The translations under genes were made by a program, and so were the position numbers. Shown here one piece after another: positions 48,300 through 57,082 of a stretch of DNA of 64,000 nt. Positions within the stretch are counted from its first letter, which is position 1, and the number at the start of each line of letters is the position of its first letter. Source of the stretch: Prochlorococcus marinus str. MIT 9215 (GTDB taxonomy: Bacteria; Cyanobacteriota; Cyanobacteriia; PCC-6307; Cyanobiaceae); assembly GCF_000018065.1 (NCBI RefSeq), contig NC_009840.1, positions 1,550,001 through 1,614,000 on the forward strand. The letters are read 5' to 3'. The notes beneath the pieces are model-generated. The model did no database searches, was not told the DNA's origin, and saw only the letters and a program-made list of their open reading frames with translations.

Positions 48300-48647
48300 T
48301 CTTTAATTTTGATACTAAATTCCCTATCAACCCTTCTAAAACTTTGAGTTTTTTATATCTGTTATACATTTTTAGAGAAAAATTCTTGGAATTACTGGTT
48401 GGTAAGTGGGCGGCCAGTTGACCACATTGTTATTCCAAAATATTTGCAATAATTTCATTATCTCACTTGCTGACTAAATATGATTTTTCTCTCGATAAAA
48501 AATAAAATCCATCCTTTTACCATTTTTGATTTAATTTGAAATATTTTTCAATAGAAATAAAATCATTTCCAAAGTATTTCGCAACAAAAAATAAAAAACT
48601 TCAACTGTAGTGTTTTAAAAAAATGGTTTTAGCTTTTTTAACTGATT
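48300..48647. other. spacer with a GC-rich hairpin near its left end
   Basis: About 348 bases with no gene seen. At 48394-48425 a patch unusually rich in G+C can fold: ACTGG (48394-48398) with CCAGT (48414-48418), or GTGG (48406-48409) with CCAC (48422-48425). The rest is AT-rich and featureless. A small RNA or a terminator for the downstream small gene on the minus strand are both possible. Confidence 0.4.
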
Positions 48648-48815
48648 TTAATAATCGTTATCTGCTACACACATTCCTAGACACCTAATACCATTAGAAA
48701 AAGTTCTTTTACAATGATTACACAAGACTTGTTCCTCTTCAAAAGTTGAATGCTTTCTTATATTATTTTGAGTTTTTGGACTTATTGAATCTTTGTGTAA
48801 ATCACTAATTTCCAT
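48648..48815 (-). CDS. small zinc-ribbon-like protein
   Basis: From the ATG at 48815 a 55-residue protein: a polar N-terminus and a C-terminal cluster CNHCKRTFSNGIRCLGMC, that is CxxC-x9-CxxxC, which could bind zinc. Its start overlaps the end of the preceding gene by 11 bases (ATGGAAATTAG holds that gene's stop), which favours coupled translation and this start over the ATG at 48860. Function unknown. Confidence 0.65.
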   Translation of the reverse strand: MEISDLHKDSISPKTQNNIRKHSTFEEEQVLCNHCKRTFSNGIRCLGMCVADNDY

Positions 48816-49446
48816 TGTTGGAATTGTTAGTTGAATCGATACTAACAACAAGTGAAGCATTTGTGTTGGAAGAAGGTATATCCATAATTTTTACAGTTTC
48901 TTTAGGTTCATCAATAACTTGTTTTTTTTCAGTACTCTCATCAACTGCACAGGCCTCAAGAGCCTCTCTAAGAAGTGAATCAAAAGTTGCTCCAGGCAAT
49001 CTATGTCTTGCAACCTCAAGAAAAGTTCTCGGTAACGATTCAGAAGCAGCATCTCGTAAAGCAGGATTATTCTTTCTATGTTCTTGTTCTTCTTCTATTG
49101 ATTTAATAAACCTCAATGTGACATCTCTTTTGGTAGAGGCTTTTATAAGCGTATCATTTTCAGGATTACTAACATAAGGCTCATTTTCAAGATCACTAAG
49201 CCTTTTTTCTAAACTATTTAAAACTTCATTCGCTTCTTTACTAATATGTGCTAATTGACCATCGGACAAGTTAGGTAAATCAGCAACAAAAACTTTCCCA
49301 TGATCCCTTAATGTCAAAAAAGTAGGTCTTGGTCCTTGAGCCTGTCTCCCACTTGATTCGGAATTATTACCTATTGGCCTTTTTGGAGGTGTAGGACCAG
49401 CTGAACTACGTCTACGTGTAATTCTTTGGTTATTTGCAAAGGGCAT
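48805..49446 (-). CDS. conserved hypothetical protein, mostly helical
   Basis: A 213-residue soluble protein not recognised as a known domain. The N-terminal 40 residues are basic and low-complexity (RITRRRSSAGPTPPKRPIG). The middle (about 48-120) looks helical and heptad-like, with EANEVLNSLEKRLSDLENE. A further conserved-looking block is PRTFLEVARHRLPGATFDSLLREALEAC. The serine- and asparagine-rich tail leads into the overlap with the small zinc-ribbon gene. Confidence 0.65.
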   Translation of the reverse strand: MPFANNQRITRRRSSAGPTPPKRPIGNNSESSGRQAQGPRPTFLTLRDHGKVFVADLPNLSDGQLAHISKEANEVLNSLEKRLSDLENEPYVSNPENDTLIKASTKRDVTLRFIKSIEEEQEHRKNNPALRDAASESLPRTFLEVARHRLPGATFDSLLREALEACAVDESTEKKQVIDEPKETVKIMDIPSSNTNASLVVSIDSTNNSNNGN

Positions 49447-49545
49447 TGAATAAAAGGTTAAATCTTAATACTTAAACTTCCGACATAATTCGGCGGTAAT
49501 TTTATTATATTACACCTAACTTTTTCATTTGGGTATAAGAAAATA

Positions 49546-49574
49546 ATTTTTAAAAAATTTATTTTTAAAAAATT
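49546..49574. repeat. tandem AT palindromic repeat downstream of purM
   Basis: ATTTTTAAAAAATT occurs at 49546-49559 and again at 49561-49574, 9 bases beyond the purM stop. Each copy is nearly self-complementary, so the transcript could form a weak hairpin and act as a terminator. Strong enough to note, not to prove. Confidence 0.4.
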
Positions 49575-49583
49575 GATAAAAAT

Positions 49584-50627
49584 TTAAGTTAAAATTTCGG
49601 GTAAAAATTTACTGATTGTTGCATTATCTTTACGAACTATCTTTCCAATCTCCCAACTATCTATGTCATGATCTTTACAGATATTATATATTCTGTCTTT
49701 AAATTGTTTATCAATAATTAAACAAAATCCCACTCCAAGATTGAAAGTATTCCAAAAATCTTTTTCAGGAATCGATCCTATCTTTTTAAGAAATTCAAAT
49801 AAAATGGGTATTTCCCAAGAATTGGTATTGATATAGGGAATAAAATCAGAAGGTATACATCTTGGCAGATTCTCTGGAATTCCTCCACCAGTAATATGAG
49901 ACATGGCTTTAATTTCTATATCTTCAGATAAAATTTGACCAATAACATTATTGTAAATTTTTGTAGGTTTCAATAACTCATCATAAAAACTTAAGTGAGA
50001 AACTTTTTCAAATTCCTTTTCTATTTGATTATTGTTTTGGATAATTTTTCTTACTAGACTAAAGCCATTACTATGAACTCCATTACTTTTTAAAGCAATT
50101 ATTAAGTCATTTTCAGATACTTTTTTACCATTAATAAGCTTATCCTCATCGACTATTCCAACACAAAATCCTGCAAGATCATACTTATTTTTTGAATAAA
50201 ATCCTGGCATTTCAGCAGTTTCTCCGCCGAGTAATGAACAGTTATTTTCTCCGCAGCCATGTGAAATTCCCTGAACAACCCTCAACAATTGTTTCTTATC
50301 AAGCTTACCAGTAGCAATATAATCCAGAAAAAATAACGGTTTTGCACCACTAGTAATGATATCGTTAATGCACATAGCAACTAAATCAATACCAACCTCA
50401 AAGTGAAAGTTTTTACTTTGGGCTAATTCTAATTTTGTTCCAACACCATCAGTTCCCGAAACAAGAACTGGTTTTTTAAAACTATCGATAGGAATTCGAA
50501 ACAAGCCTCCGAACCCGCCAATACCCTCAATCACATTAGATGTATGAGTTCCTTCAACTGCCTGTTTAATTTCGGAAACAAATTCTCGTCCAGCTTCTAT
50601 ATCGACACCTGATGTTTTGTAATCCAT
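49584..50627 (-). CDS. purM: phosphoribosylformylglycinamidine cyclo-ligase (AIR synthetase)
   Basis: PurM of 347 residues, the ATP-dependent ring closure to AIR in purine synthesis. Signatures are YKTSGVDIEAGREFV at the start, VSGTDGVGTKLELA with the metal/ATP site, GGETAEMPGFY, and MSHITGGGIPENLPRCI. Full length. It is read away from panC-cmk across a 97-base gap. Confidence 0.97.
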   Translation of the reverse strand: MDYKTSGVDIEAGREFVSEIKQAVEGTHTSNVIEGIGGFGGLFRIPIDSFKKPVLVSGTDGVGTKLELAQSKNFHFEVGIDLVAMCINDIITSGAKPLFFLDYIATGKLDKKQLLRVVQGISHGCGENNCSLLGGETAEMPGFYSKNKYDLAGFCVGIVDEDKLINGKKVSENDLIIALKSNGVHSNGFSLVRKIIQNNNQIEKEFEKVSHLSFYDELLKPTKIYNNVIGQILSEDIEIKAMSHITGGGIPENLPRCIPSDFIPYINTNSWEIPILFEFLKKIGSIPEKDFWNTFNLGVGFCLIIDKQFKDRIYNICKDHDIDSWEIGKIVRKDNATISKFLPEILT

Positions 50628-50724
50628 AAAATAAAAATGATAGACTCTCCCTATATAGATATTCCTCCTAAGATTACTTTTGTCCAGTAATTATTTATCA
50701 AATAGATTTTTTTTTTAAAACAAA

Positions 50725-52257
50725 GTGAAGAAAGTAATAATAAGAAAAACTGAAGAAATAGAAAATTGGAAGAGAAATATAAATAATGAAATTAACTTTA
50801 TTCCAACAATGGGTAATCTTCATAATGGACATATAAAATTAATTTCAACAGCAAAAAATGACAATTCTAATGTTAATTTAGTAAGTATTTTTATTAATCC
50901 ACTTCAATTCGATAACAAGTTAGACTTAGAGAATTACCCTAAAACAATTGATAATGATATAAAAATCTCCTTTTCAAATGGCGCGGATGCCATCTTCATC
51001 CCAAGTAATGAAGATATATATCCACCAAATAATAAAAATATTAAATTCCTAAAAGCTCCCATAGAATTATCTTCTGCATTATGTGGATTAAATCGAATTG
51101 GACATTTTGATGGCGTTTGTACAGTAGTTTATAGATTACTTAATCTCATCAAGCCTAAAAATCTTTACTTAGGAGAAAAAGATTGGCAACAACTTTTAAT
51201 TTTAAAAAATCTTGTCCTAAAAGAAAAATTAAATGTTGCTATTAAATCTATTCCTACACAAAGAGATTTTGATGGAATTCCTTTAAGTTCACGTAATGTA
51301 CATTTATCAAAAAACGAAAGGAAATTGATTAGGTTTTTTTCAAGTGAGTTATTAGAAGCAAAAAAAAATTTTCAACAAGAAAAAAATATCAATTTAAACG
51401 AAATAATTAAAAAGTTATCAGCAAAAAAAATTTCAATCGAATATTTAGAGCACTTACACCCTCATACCCTCCAAAAAGCAAGACTTGAGGATAATATTTC
51501 GTTACTGGCTGGTGCGATAAGATGTGGAGAGACAAGATTAATTGATCACGTTTTCCTAATGAAAAGAAGGCCGATTATTGCGATTGATGGTCCTGCAGGG
51601 TCAGGTAAAAGTACTGTAACAAAGTTAATAGCGAAGAAACTTAAACTTCTATATTTAGATACTGGCGCAATGTATAGGGCACTGAGTTGGCTTTTACTTA
51701 AAGAAAATATTGACTATAAAAAAGAAAAAAAATTACTGAATATTTTTAAAGATATATCTATTGTTTTCAAGTCAAATACAAATTCACATCAGGATGTTTA
51801 TGTTAATAACTGCTGTGTTACTGAAGAAATTAGATCGCAAAAGATAAGTTCCATAGTTTCCAAAATCTCCTCAATAAAAGAAGTAAGAAAATTCTTAGTA
51901 GAAGAACAAAGAAAAATTGGAGAATCAGGCGGACTTGTAGCTGAGGGAAGAGATATAGGAACTACTGTTTTTCCTAATGCAGAACTTAAAATATTTTTAA
52001 CTGCCAGCATCGATGAAAGAGCAAAAAGAAGGAAATCTGACAAACAAAGTAAAGACTCACAAGAAATAGATCTTGATACCCTAAAGGAACTTATAGAGAA
52101 AAGAGATTTTGAAGATTCTAATAGAGAAATTTCACCTCTAATAAAAGCAAATGACGCAATAGAAATTATTTCGGATGGATACACAATTAATGAAGTGGTG
52201 GATAAAATTATTGATCTTTATAATGACAAGATTCCTAAAGAAACTGAGATCAAATAA
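50725..52257 (+). CDS. panC/cmk: bifunctional pantothenate synthetase / cytidylate kinase
   Basis: A 510-residue fusion typical of cyanobacteria. Residues 1 to about 278 form pantothenate synthetase (pantoate + beta-alanine + ATP), with TMGNLHNGHIKLI as the HIGH-type site and GEKDWQQLLILK. From residue 279 (MKRRPIIAIDGPAGSGKST) it is CMP kinase, with LDTGAMYRALSW and GRDIGTTVFPNA. The start is GTG at 50725. The fusion joins CoA and pyrimidine supply with no obvious shared substrate. Confidence 0.96.
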   Translation: MKKVIIRKTEEIENWKRNINNEINFIPTMGNLHNGHIKLISTAKNDNSNVNLVSIFINPLQFDNKLDLENYPKTIDNDIKISFSNGADAIFIPSNEDIYPPNNKNIKFLKAPIELSSALCGLNRIGHFDGVCTVVYRLLNLIKPKNLYLGEKDWQQLLILKNLVLKEKLNVAIKSIPTQRDFDGIPLSSRNVHLSKNERKLIRFFSSELLEAKKNFQQEKNINLNEIIKKLSAKKISIEYLEHLHPHTLQKARLEDNISLLAGAIRCGETRLIDHVFLMKRRPIIAIDGPAGSGKSTVTKLIAKKLKLLYLDTGAMYRALSWLLLKENIDYKKEKKLLNIFKDISIVFKSNTNSHQDVYVNNCCVTEEIRSQKISSIVSKISSIKEVRKFLVEEQRKIGESGGLVAEGRDIGTTVFPNAELKIFLTASIDERAKRRKSDKQSKDSQEIDLDTLKELIEKRDFEDSNREISPLIKANDAIEIISDGYTINEVVDKIIDLYNDKIPKETEIK

Positions 52258-52259
52258 AC

Positions 52260-52733
52260 TCAAGAAATACTTTCCAAAAAACCGTTCACAGAGTCTTCTA
52301 AAATATCTAGGACATAATCGAAGCCTTCATCACCTCCAAAATAGGGGTCAGGAACTTCTTTCTCATTAAAAACTGTTCTAAAATCTTGTATTTTTTTAAT
52401 TGATGCAAAACCAGCTGAAGCTGCTCTATTTTTCAGATCTTGAATATTTCTAAAATTTGAATCGTCCATCGCAATAATATAGTTAAATTCGTCAAAATCT
52501 TTGCTGGTAATTTGACGAGCCCTGCTTAAGATATTTATATCTCTTCTTTCTGCCGCAATTCTCATCCTAGAGTCAGCTTTTTTCCCAATATGCCAGCTCC
52601 CAGTTCCAGCAGAATCTACAATAAAGCCATCGGTCAAGCCCTTCTTTTCAATTTGACTTATAAAGATAGCTTCTGCTGCAGGAGACCTACAAATATTTCC
52701 CAAACATACAAAAAGAACAGAAATTTTTTTCAT
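52260..52733 (-). CDS. low-molecular-weight protein tyrosine phosphatase
   Basis: A 157-residue LMW phosphatase. The P-loop VCLGNICRS carries nucleophile C10 and R16, and the general acid aspartate lies in VPDPYFGG. Such enzymes act on tyrosine- or arginine-phosphorylated proteins, often with surface polysaccharide kinases. No kinase partner is adjacent. Its end meets panC-cmk 2 bases away, convergent. Confidence 0.93.
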   Translation of the reverse strand: MKKISVLFVCLGNICRSPAAEAIFISQIEKKGLTDGFIVDSAGTGSWHIGKKADSRMRIAAERRDINILSRARQITSKDFDEFNYIIAMDDSNFRNIQDLKNRAASAGFASIKKIQDFRTVFNEKEVPDPYFGGDEGFDYVLDILEDSVNGFLESIS

Positions 52734-52765
52734 ATGATTTCAAATTTCAATAAATTATAAGACTT

Positions 52766-53527
52766 TTAAGTAGTAAATAAAACTTCTTTAATTAAAGATT
52801 CAGTAAATTCTTTACCAAACAAACTCGACAACATTGGCCTCGCTGGATCGTTATCTCTTCTATAATTCAAATAATTATTTTGACCGTTTATTAATTCTTT
52901 TTGCAGATCAATATTGACTTCTTTGCTTTCGAAAAGAATTTCCAAATACAAATCAAGATATTCCTTAAATGAGGTATAAAGCTGATTAGCAATTAAAAAA
53001 TCACTTCTTTCTTCTTTAGGTAATTTTGACCATATTGCTCCTGGAGAAAAAAATCTAGCTACATCCACAGACATTTCTTCAGCTAATGGGAGTGATGAAT
53101 GACAATGATTTTTGAGTTTTATAAGTTTTTCTAATAACTGATTATTGTATTGATTTTGTATTTTTAATGAGGGCTGAAAATCTAACACTAATAAATAAAT
53201 ATTAGGTAGAGAAACAAAATCTACTCCAAAAAATGGGACGTTATAAATAGTATTAGGAATAATTAAAAAATTTAAAACAGAATATTTTGGACTATTTATA
53301 CACACTGCTCTTGCGAATTGAATTCTTTTTTTATGCGTTACACCCCAAGTACAAAGATTCACATTTTTTTTTGATTTTTTTGAACCATAAGTTGAATCTT
53401 TATAAGAATATTCTGAGGGTATTATTTTTTCTAAACAGTTATATTTACTTAAATTATTTGTTAAATATTTTAAAAAAATATGCCATCTCCAATCTGGCCT
53501 GTAAAAAATAGTATCTTTTATTAACAT
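52766..53527 (-). CDS. pebB: phycoerythrobilin:ferredoxin oxidoreductase
   Basis: PebB of 253 residues, reducing 15,16-dihydrobiliverdin to phycoerythrobilin with ferredoxin. The ferredoxin-dependent bilin reductase fold is seen in [43 protein letters not shown] and the helical C-terminus. It begins where pebA ends. Phycobilisomes are absent in this kind of organism, so the bilin may serve residual phycoerythrin or signalling. Confidence 0.92.
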   Translation of the reverse strand: MLIKDTIFYRPDWRWHIFLKYLTNNLSKYNCLEKIIPSEYSYKDSTYGSKKSKKNVNLCTWGVTHKKRIQFARAVCINSPKYSVLNFLIIPNTIYNVPFFGVDFVSLPNIYLLVLDFQPSLKIQNQYNNQLLEKLIKLKNHCHSSLPLAEEMSVDVARFFSPGAIWSKLPKEERSDFLIANQLYTSFKEYLDLYLEILFESKEVNIDLQKELINGQNNYLNYRRDNDPARPMLSSLFGKEFTESLIKEVLFTT

Positions 53528-54238
53528 TCAATAAATAATCTCATTATTTAATGTAAAAAGGAATTTATTGACAAATTTTTTTGTCCATTTTTCTCCAAAA
53601 AAAGATTTAAACAATTTATCTGCAGGGTCTTTTTCAAAACTATACTTATCATATTTAATTTGATTAATCTTTATTTTTTCTGTATCTAAGAATTGATTAA
53701 CAGGATTAGATTTATGAATTTTCAAATAATTATTTACAAATGAATGGAATATATTATTTAAATCTCTATCAAGATTTAATTTATTTCCTCTACATATAAT
53801 TACCCATGGCGAAAAATACTTTTTTGAATCATATATATTCTTCATTTTATTATTATCAAATGCAGAATATTTTTTTTTAATAATGCCTAAACTTGAACAA
53901 TATTTTTCGAGATATTTGCCTTCTTGAATTAAAGGTTGATAATCAAGTATTGCTAATAACTTTTGAGAAGTTCCAAACCATAAAATATCAGCTCCTAAAA
54001 TAGGCATTTCACAATCAAAATTAGGATATGCAACCGTATTAAACACTTGCAGTTTTTTGCCACCATCTAATCTTGTTATTCGCCACTTTCTATATTCGGG
54101 AGATGAAAAAAGCCAATTTTTAATAATATATTTTGAGTCTTCATTATGATGTTCTTTAAATTCGCTAGATATTCGTACTTCATGACCATTTAATTCATCA
54201 ATATTGGTTTTAAGAAAATCAACTAATGAATCAAACAT
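53528..54238 (-). CDS. pebA: 15,16-dihydrobiliverdin:ferredoxin oxidoreductase
   Basis: PebA of 236 residues, the first two-electron reduction of biliverdin; the product is channelled to PebB. Features include [48 protein letters not shown] and [11 protein letters not shown]. It lies between ho1 (5 bases upstream) and pebB (no gap), forming a complete heme-to-phycoerythrobilin operon. Confidence 0.93.
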   Translation of the reverse strand: MFDSLVDFLKTNIDELNGHEVRISSEFKEHHNEDSKYIIKNWLFSSPEYRKWRITRLDGGKKLQVFNTVAYPNFDCEMPILGADILWFGTSQKLLAILDYQPLIQEGKYLEKYCSSLGIIKKKYSAFDNNKMKNIYDSKKYFSPWVIICRGNKLNLDRDLNNIFHSFVNNYLKIHKSNPVNQFLDTEKIKINQIKYDKYSFEKDPADKLFKSFFGEKWTKKFVNKFLFTLNNEIIY

Positions 54239-54243
54239 AAATA

Positions 54244-54954
54244 TTAGGTCTCGGTACTTCCTTTCCTGACTTTTTTTGTAATGTAATTGAATACAATCTT
54301 TCCTAAAACAGCAATCAAGTTACCTTCAAGCTCCTTAAACATTTTCATATTGTAAGTAAAAGCTTGATTAGCTTCATCAATAATTTGATCAGCAGTCTTT
54401 TGATTTATTGGCAGTTGATTCAAAGTAAGGGAATATTCTTCCTTGAATTTCTTTTCATCAGCAATTAATTCAAACTCATAAAAATTTAAACCATCATTTC
54501 CCTGCAAATTTAATGCTTTTTTAGCGATCCTTTTCAAGATTTGCCCTCCAGATAAATCTCCTATATAGCGAGTGTAGTGATGACCAACTAATAGCTCCGG
54601 CGAATTTTTTGCGACCTCTCGGATTCTTTCAACATATTCTTTTGCTGAGTGCGAAATATTAATTTCATTCTTCCAGTTTTCACCAAAATAAAATTTAAGA
54701 TCATTTACAAGAGTTTCTTTCCTGTATAACGATTTAAAACCTATAGGTTTTATTACGGGATGTTCCTCATTGACCAGTCTTTCAATTTCTTCTTCCATAG
54801 CTTCATAAACAAAATATAAATCACTAATTAATTTTCTATAAGATTTTTTTTCAACAACTCCTTTTAAAAAACAAGCCACAAAGCCAGTATTTTCTGCCAT
54901 AGTGTGGGATTTTTTTGTCCCTTCTCTTAATTGTCCTGCAAGAGCAACTGCCAT
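54244..54954 (-). CDS. ho1: heme oxygenase
   Basis: Heme oxygenase of 236 residues, opening heme to biliverdin, CO and iron with ferredoxin. The proximal heme ligand is H17 in [13 protein letters not shown], and the distal helix glycines lie in [18 protein letters not shown]. It heads the ho1-pebA-pebB set. Confidence 0.96.
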   Translation of the reverse strand: MAVALAGQLREGTKKSHTMAENTGFVACFLKGVVEKKSYRKLISDLYFVYEAMEEEIERLVNEEHPVIKPIGFKSLYRKETLVNDLKFYFGENWKNEINISHSAKEYVERIREVAKNSPELLVGHHYTRYIGDLSGGQILKRIAKKALNLQGNDGLNFYEFELIADEKKFKEEYSLTLNQLPINQKTADQIIDEANQAFTYNMKMFKELEGNLIAVLGKIVFNYITKKVRKGSTET

Positions 54955-55011
54955 ATATTTTGAATTATTTTTGTAAGTGTATTTAATCTACAAGGAAAAT
55001 ACACAAAACAG

Positions 55012-55476
55012 CTAATTTTTGTTACCAGCAGATGTTGTAGAGAATAACTTATAAAGTTCTTTACAAACCAAAAAAAGGTTATCTTTTTGTTCCTTTTGCG
55101 GTAAATGAGTACCAGTCATTTCCCAATCACCGATGGTAGCCACTCTCCATCTCTCGGAGGGAACAATCATACCTCGCATTATTACTCCCAACAATTTCGG
55201 AACTCTTGAATTGTTATCATTTTCAATTCTTAATTGCAAGAGTATTGCTCTACATTCAATAAGAGGACTCCAACCAGGAAAATGAAACGCAAAATCAATA
55301 GTATCTTGCATGGATTCATTATTTGAATTGTCCCAGGGACTAAAGTTTACGCTTGCATCTGGAAAATATTTCCTAAACAAAGCTGCAGTAGAAGCAATTT
55401 TATTGGCAATTTCAACATTACTTACATTTGAACTCGCATTCATAAAGTAATTAAGTATTTTTTTTGAAAATGACAT
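55012..55476 (-). CDS. conserved hypothetical protein next to ho1
   Basis: A 154-residue soluble protein, not recognised. Notable stretches are AALFRKYFPDASVNFSPWD, DFAFHFPGWSPLIECRAILLQLRI and VPSERWRVATIGDWEMTG, which look like a compact alpha/beta fold. It lies 57 bases upstream of ho1 on the same strand, so it may share its transcript and could relate to bilins or heme, but the sequence alone does not show this. Confidence 0.65.
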   Translation of the reverse strand: MSFSKKILNYFMNASSNVSNVEIANKIASTAALFRKYFPDASVNFSPWDNSNNESMQDTIDFAFHFPGWSPLIECRAILLQLRIENDNNSRVPKLLGVIMRGMIVPSERWRVATIGDWEMTGTHLPQKEQKDNLFLVCKELYKLFSTTSAGNKN

Positions 55477-55608
55477 AATTTGCTTTAACTTGCTTATTAA
55501 CTACTTTTTCTTTTAATAAAGATGTTGAAATGCTGATCAACAAACTATTCTCTATTCACATTTGAATAATAAATTTCTAGTTTTTAAAGAAAATAACTCA
55601 TCGCAAAT

Positions 55609-55614
55609 TACAAT
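55609..55614 (+). promoter_or_regulatory. possible -10 element of icd
   Basis: TACAAT lies 41 bases upstream of the icd ATG, giving a leader of about 35 bases. No GTA-N8-TAC NtcA site was found in the 55477-55655 spacer, although icd is NtcA-regulated in other cyanobacteria. Confidence 0.35.
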
Positions 55615-55655
55615 ACGAGGAACTTCAATGAGTTATATTTTATTAATTAAATGCT

Positions 55656-57080
55656 ATGCCAAAATTTGAAAAATTAACTTTACCTAATGAAGGCGAGATA
55701 ATAACTTTTAATCAAGGCAAACCTAATGTTCCTAATAATCCAATTGTCCCATTTATCAGGGGTGATGGTACTGGAGTTGATATTTGGCCTGCAACTCAAA
55801 TCGTTCTTGATTCAGCGATTAAAAAAAGCTATGGAGATGAGAGAAAAATTAATTGGTTTAAAGTCTATGCAGGCGATGAAGCTTGTGAACTTTATGGAAC
55901 ATATAACTATCTGCCTCAAGATACTATTGAAGCAATCAAACACTTTGGTATAGCCATCAAAGGTCCTTTAACGACTCCCATCGGTGGAGGTATTAGATCT
56001 CTTAATGTTGCATTAAGGCAAATCTTTGATTTATATAGCTGTGTTAGACCATGCAGATATTATTCAGGAACTCCAAGCCCTCACAAAAATCCCCAAAATT
56101 TAGACGTTATTGTTTATAGAGAAAATACTGAGGATATCTACATGGGCATTGAATGGGAAGCGGAGGATAATAATTGTCTTGAATTAATTAATCACTTAAA
56201 TAACGTTGTCATACCAAAAAGTAAAAATTTAAAAAATAGATCTATACCAGACGGATCAGGTATTGGAATAAAACCAGTCAGTAAATCTGGTAGCCAAAGG
56301 CATATTAGAAAAGCTATTGAACATGCCAAAAGATTATCAGGAGATAAAAGGCATGTAACTCTTGTACACAAAGGAAATATTATGAAATATACAGAAGGTG
56401 CATTTAGAGATTGGGGATATGAATTAGCGGTAAATGAATTTAGAGAAGATTGCATTACAGAGAGAGAAAGCTGGATTTTAGATAATATTCAAAAAAATCC
56501 CGAAATTACAATTGAAAATAATGCTCGAAAAATTGAACCAGGTTTTGACAAGCTTACAAATAACAAAAAAGCATTCATTTGCGAGGAAATTAAAGAAGTT
56601 ATTGCATCAATATCAAATTCTCACGGAGATGGAAAATGGAGAGAACTTATTCTTGTTGATGATCGAATAGCTGATAGTATATTTCAACAAATTCAAACTA
56701 GACCTCAAGAATATTCAATTCTTGCAACCTTAAATCTCAATGGAGACTATGTTTCTGATGCAGCTGCAGCAATTGTTGGTGGCCTAGGAATGGCTCCTGG
56801 TGCAAATATTGGAGATAATGCAGCAATTTTCGAAGCTACGCACGGTACTGCGCCAAAACATGCAGGCTTAAATAAGATTAATCCGGGCTCAGTAATTCTT
56901 AGTGGTGTAATGATGCTTGAATATTTTGGTTGGGATGAGGCAGCTAACTTAATTACTAATGGTTTAAGTAAAGCAATTGAGCAAAAAAAAGTCACCTATG
57001 ATCTAGCACGCTTAATGGAACCAAAAGTAGAACCCTTATCCTGCAGCAGTTTTGCTGAAGAAATTATCTCAAATTTCTAA
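55656..57080 (+). CDS. icd: isocitrate dehydrogenase (NADP)
   Basis: NADP-isocitrate dehydrogenase of 474 residues, making 2-oxoglutarate, the carbon skeleton and signal for nitrogen assimilation. Substrate and metal sites appear in GGGIRSLNVALRQIFDLY, YRENTEDIYMGIEWEA and ILATLNLNGDYVSDAAAAIVGG, with the cofactor loop EATHGTAPKHAG. It stops 2 bases before the convergent sugar-kinase gene. Confidence 0.97.
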   Translation: MPKFEKLTLPNEGEIITFNQGKPNVPNNPIVPFIRGDGTGVDIWPATQIVLDSAIKKSYGDERKINWFKVYAGDEACELYGTYNYLPQDTIEAIKHFGIAIKGPLTTPIGGGIRSLNVALRQIFDLYSCVRPCRYYSGTPSPHKNPQNLDVIVYRENTEDIYMGIEWEAEDNNCLELINHLNNVVIPKSKNLKNRSIPDGSGIGIKPVSKSGSQRHIRKAIEHAKRLSGDKRHVTLVHKGNIMKYTEGAFRDWGYELAVNEFREDCITERESWILDNIQKNPEITIENNARKIEPGFDKLTNNKKAFICEEIKEVIASISNSHGDGKWRELILVDDRIADSIFQQIQTRPQEYSILATLNLNGDYVSDAAAAIVGGLGMAPGANIGDNAAIFEATHGTAPKHAGLNKINPGSVILSGVMMLEYFGWDEAANLITNGLSKAIEQKKVTYDLARLMEPKVEPLSCSSFAEEIISNF

Positions 57081-57082
57081 TT

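Noticed and set aside
48187-48369. N-terminal extension of the LpxB-related gene
   Set aside because: It is antisense to tRNA-Cys; the translated text is just the reverse of the tRNA.
55477-55655. NtcA site upstream of icd
   Set aside because: No GTA-N8-TAC pattern found in the spacer.
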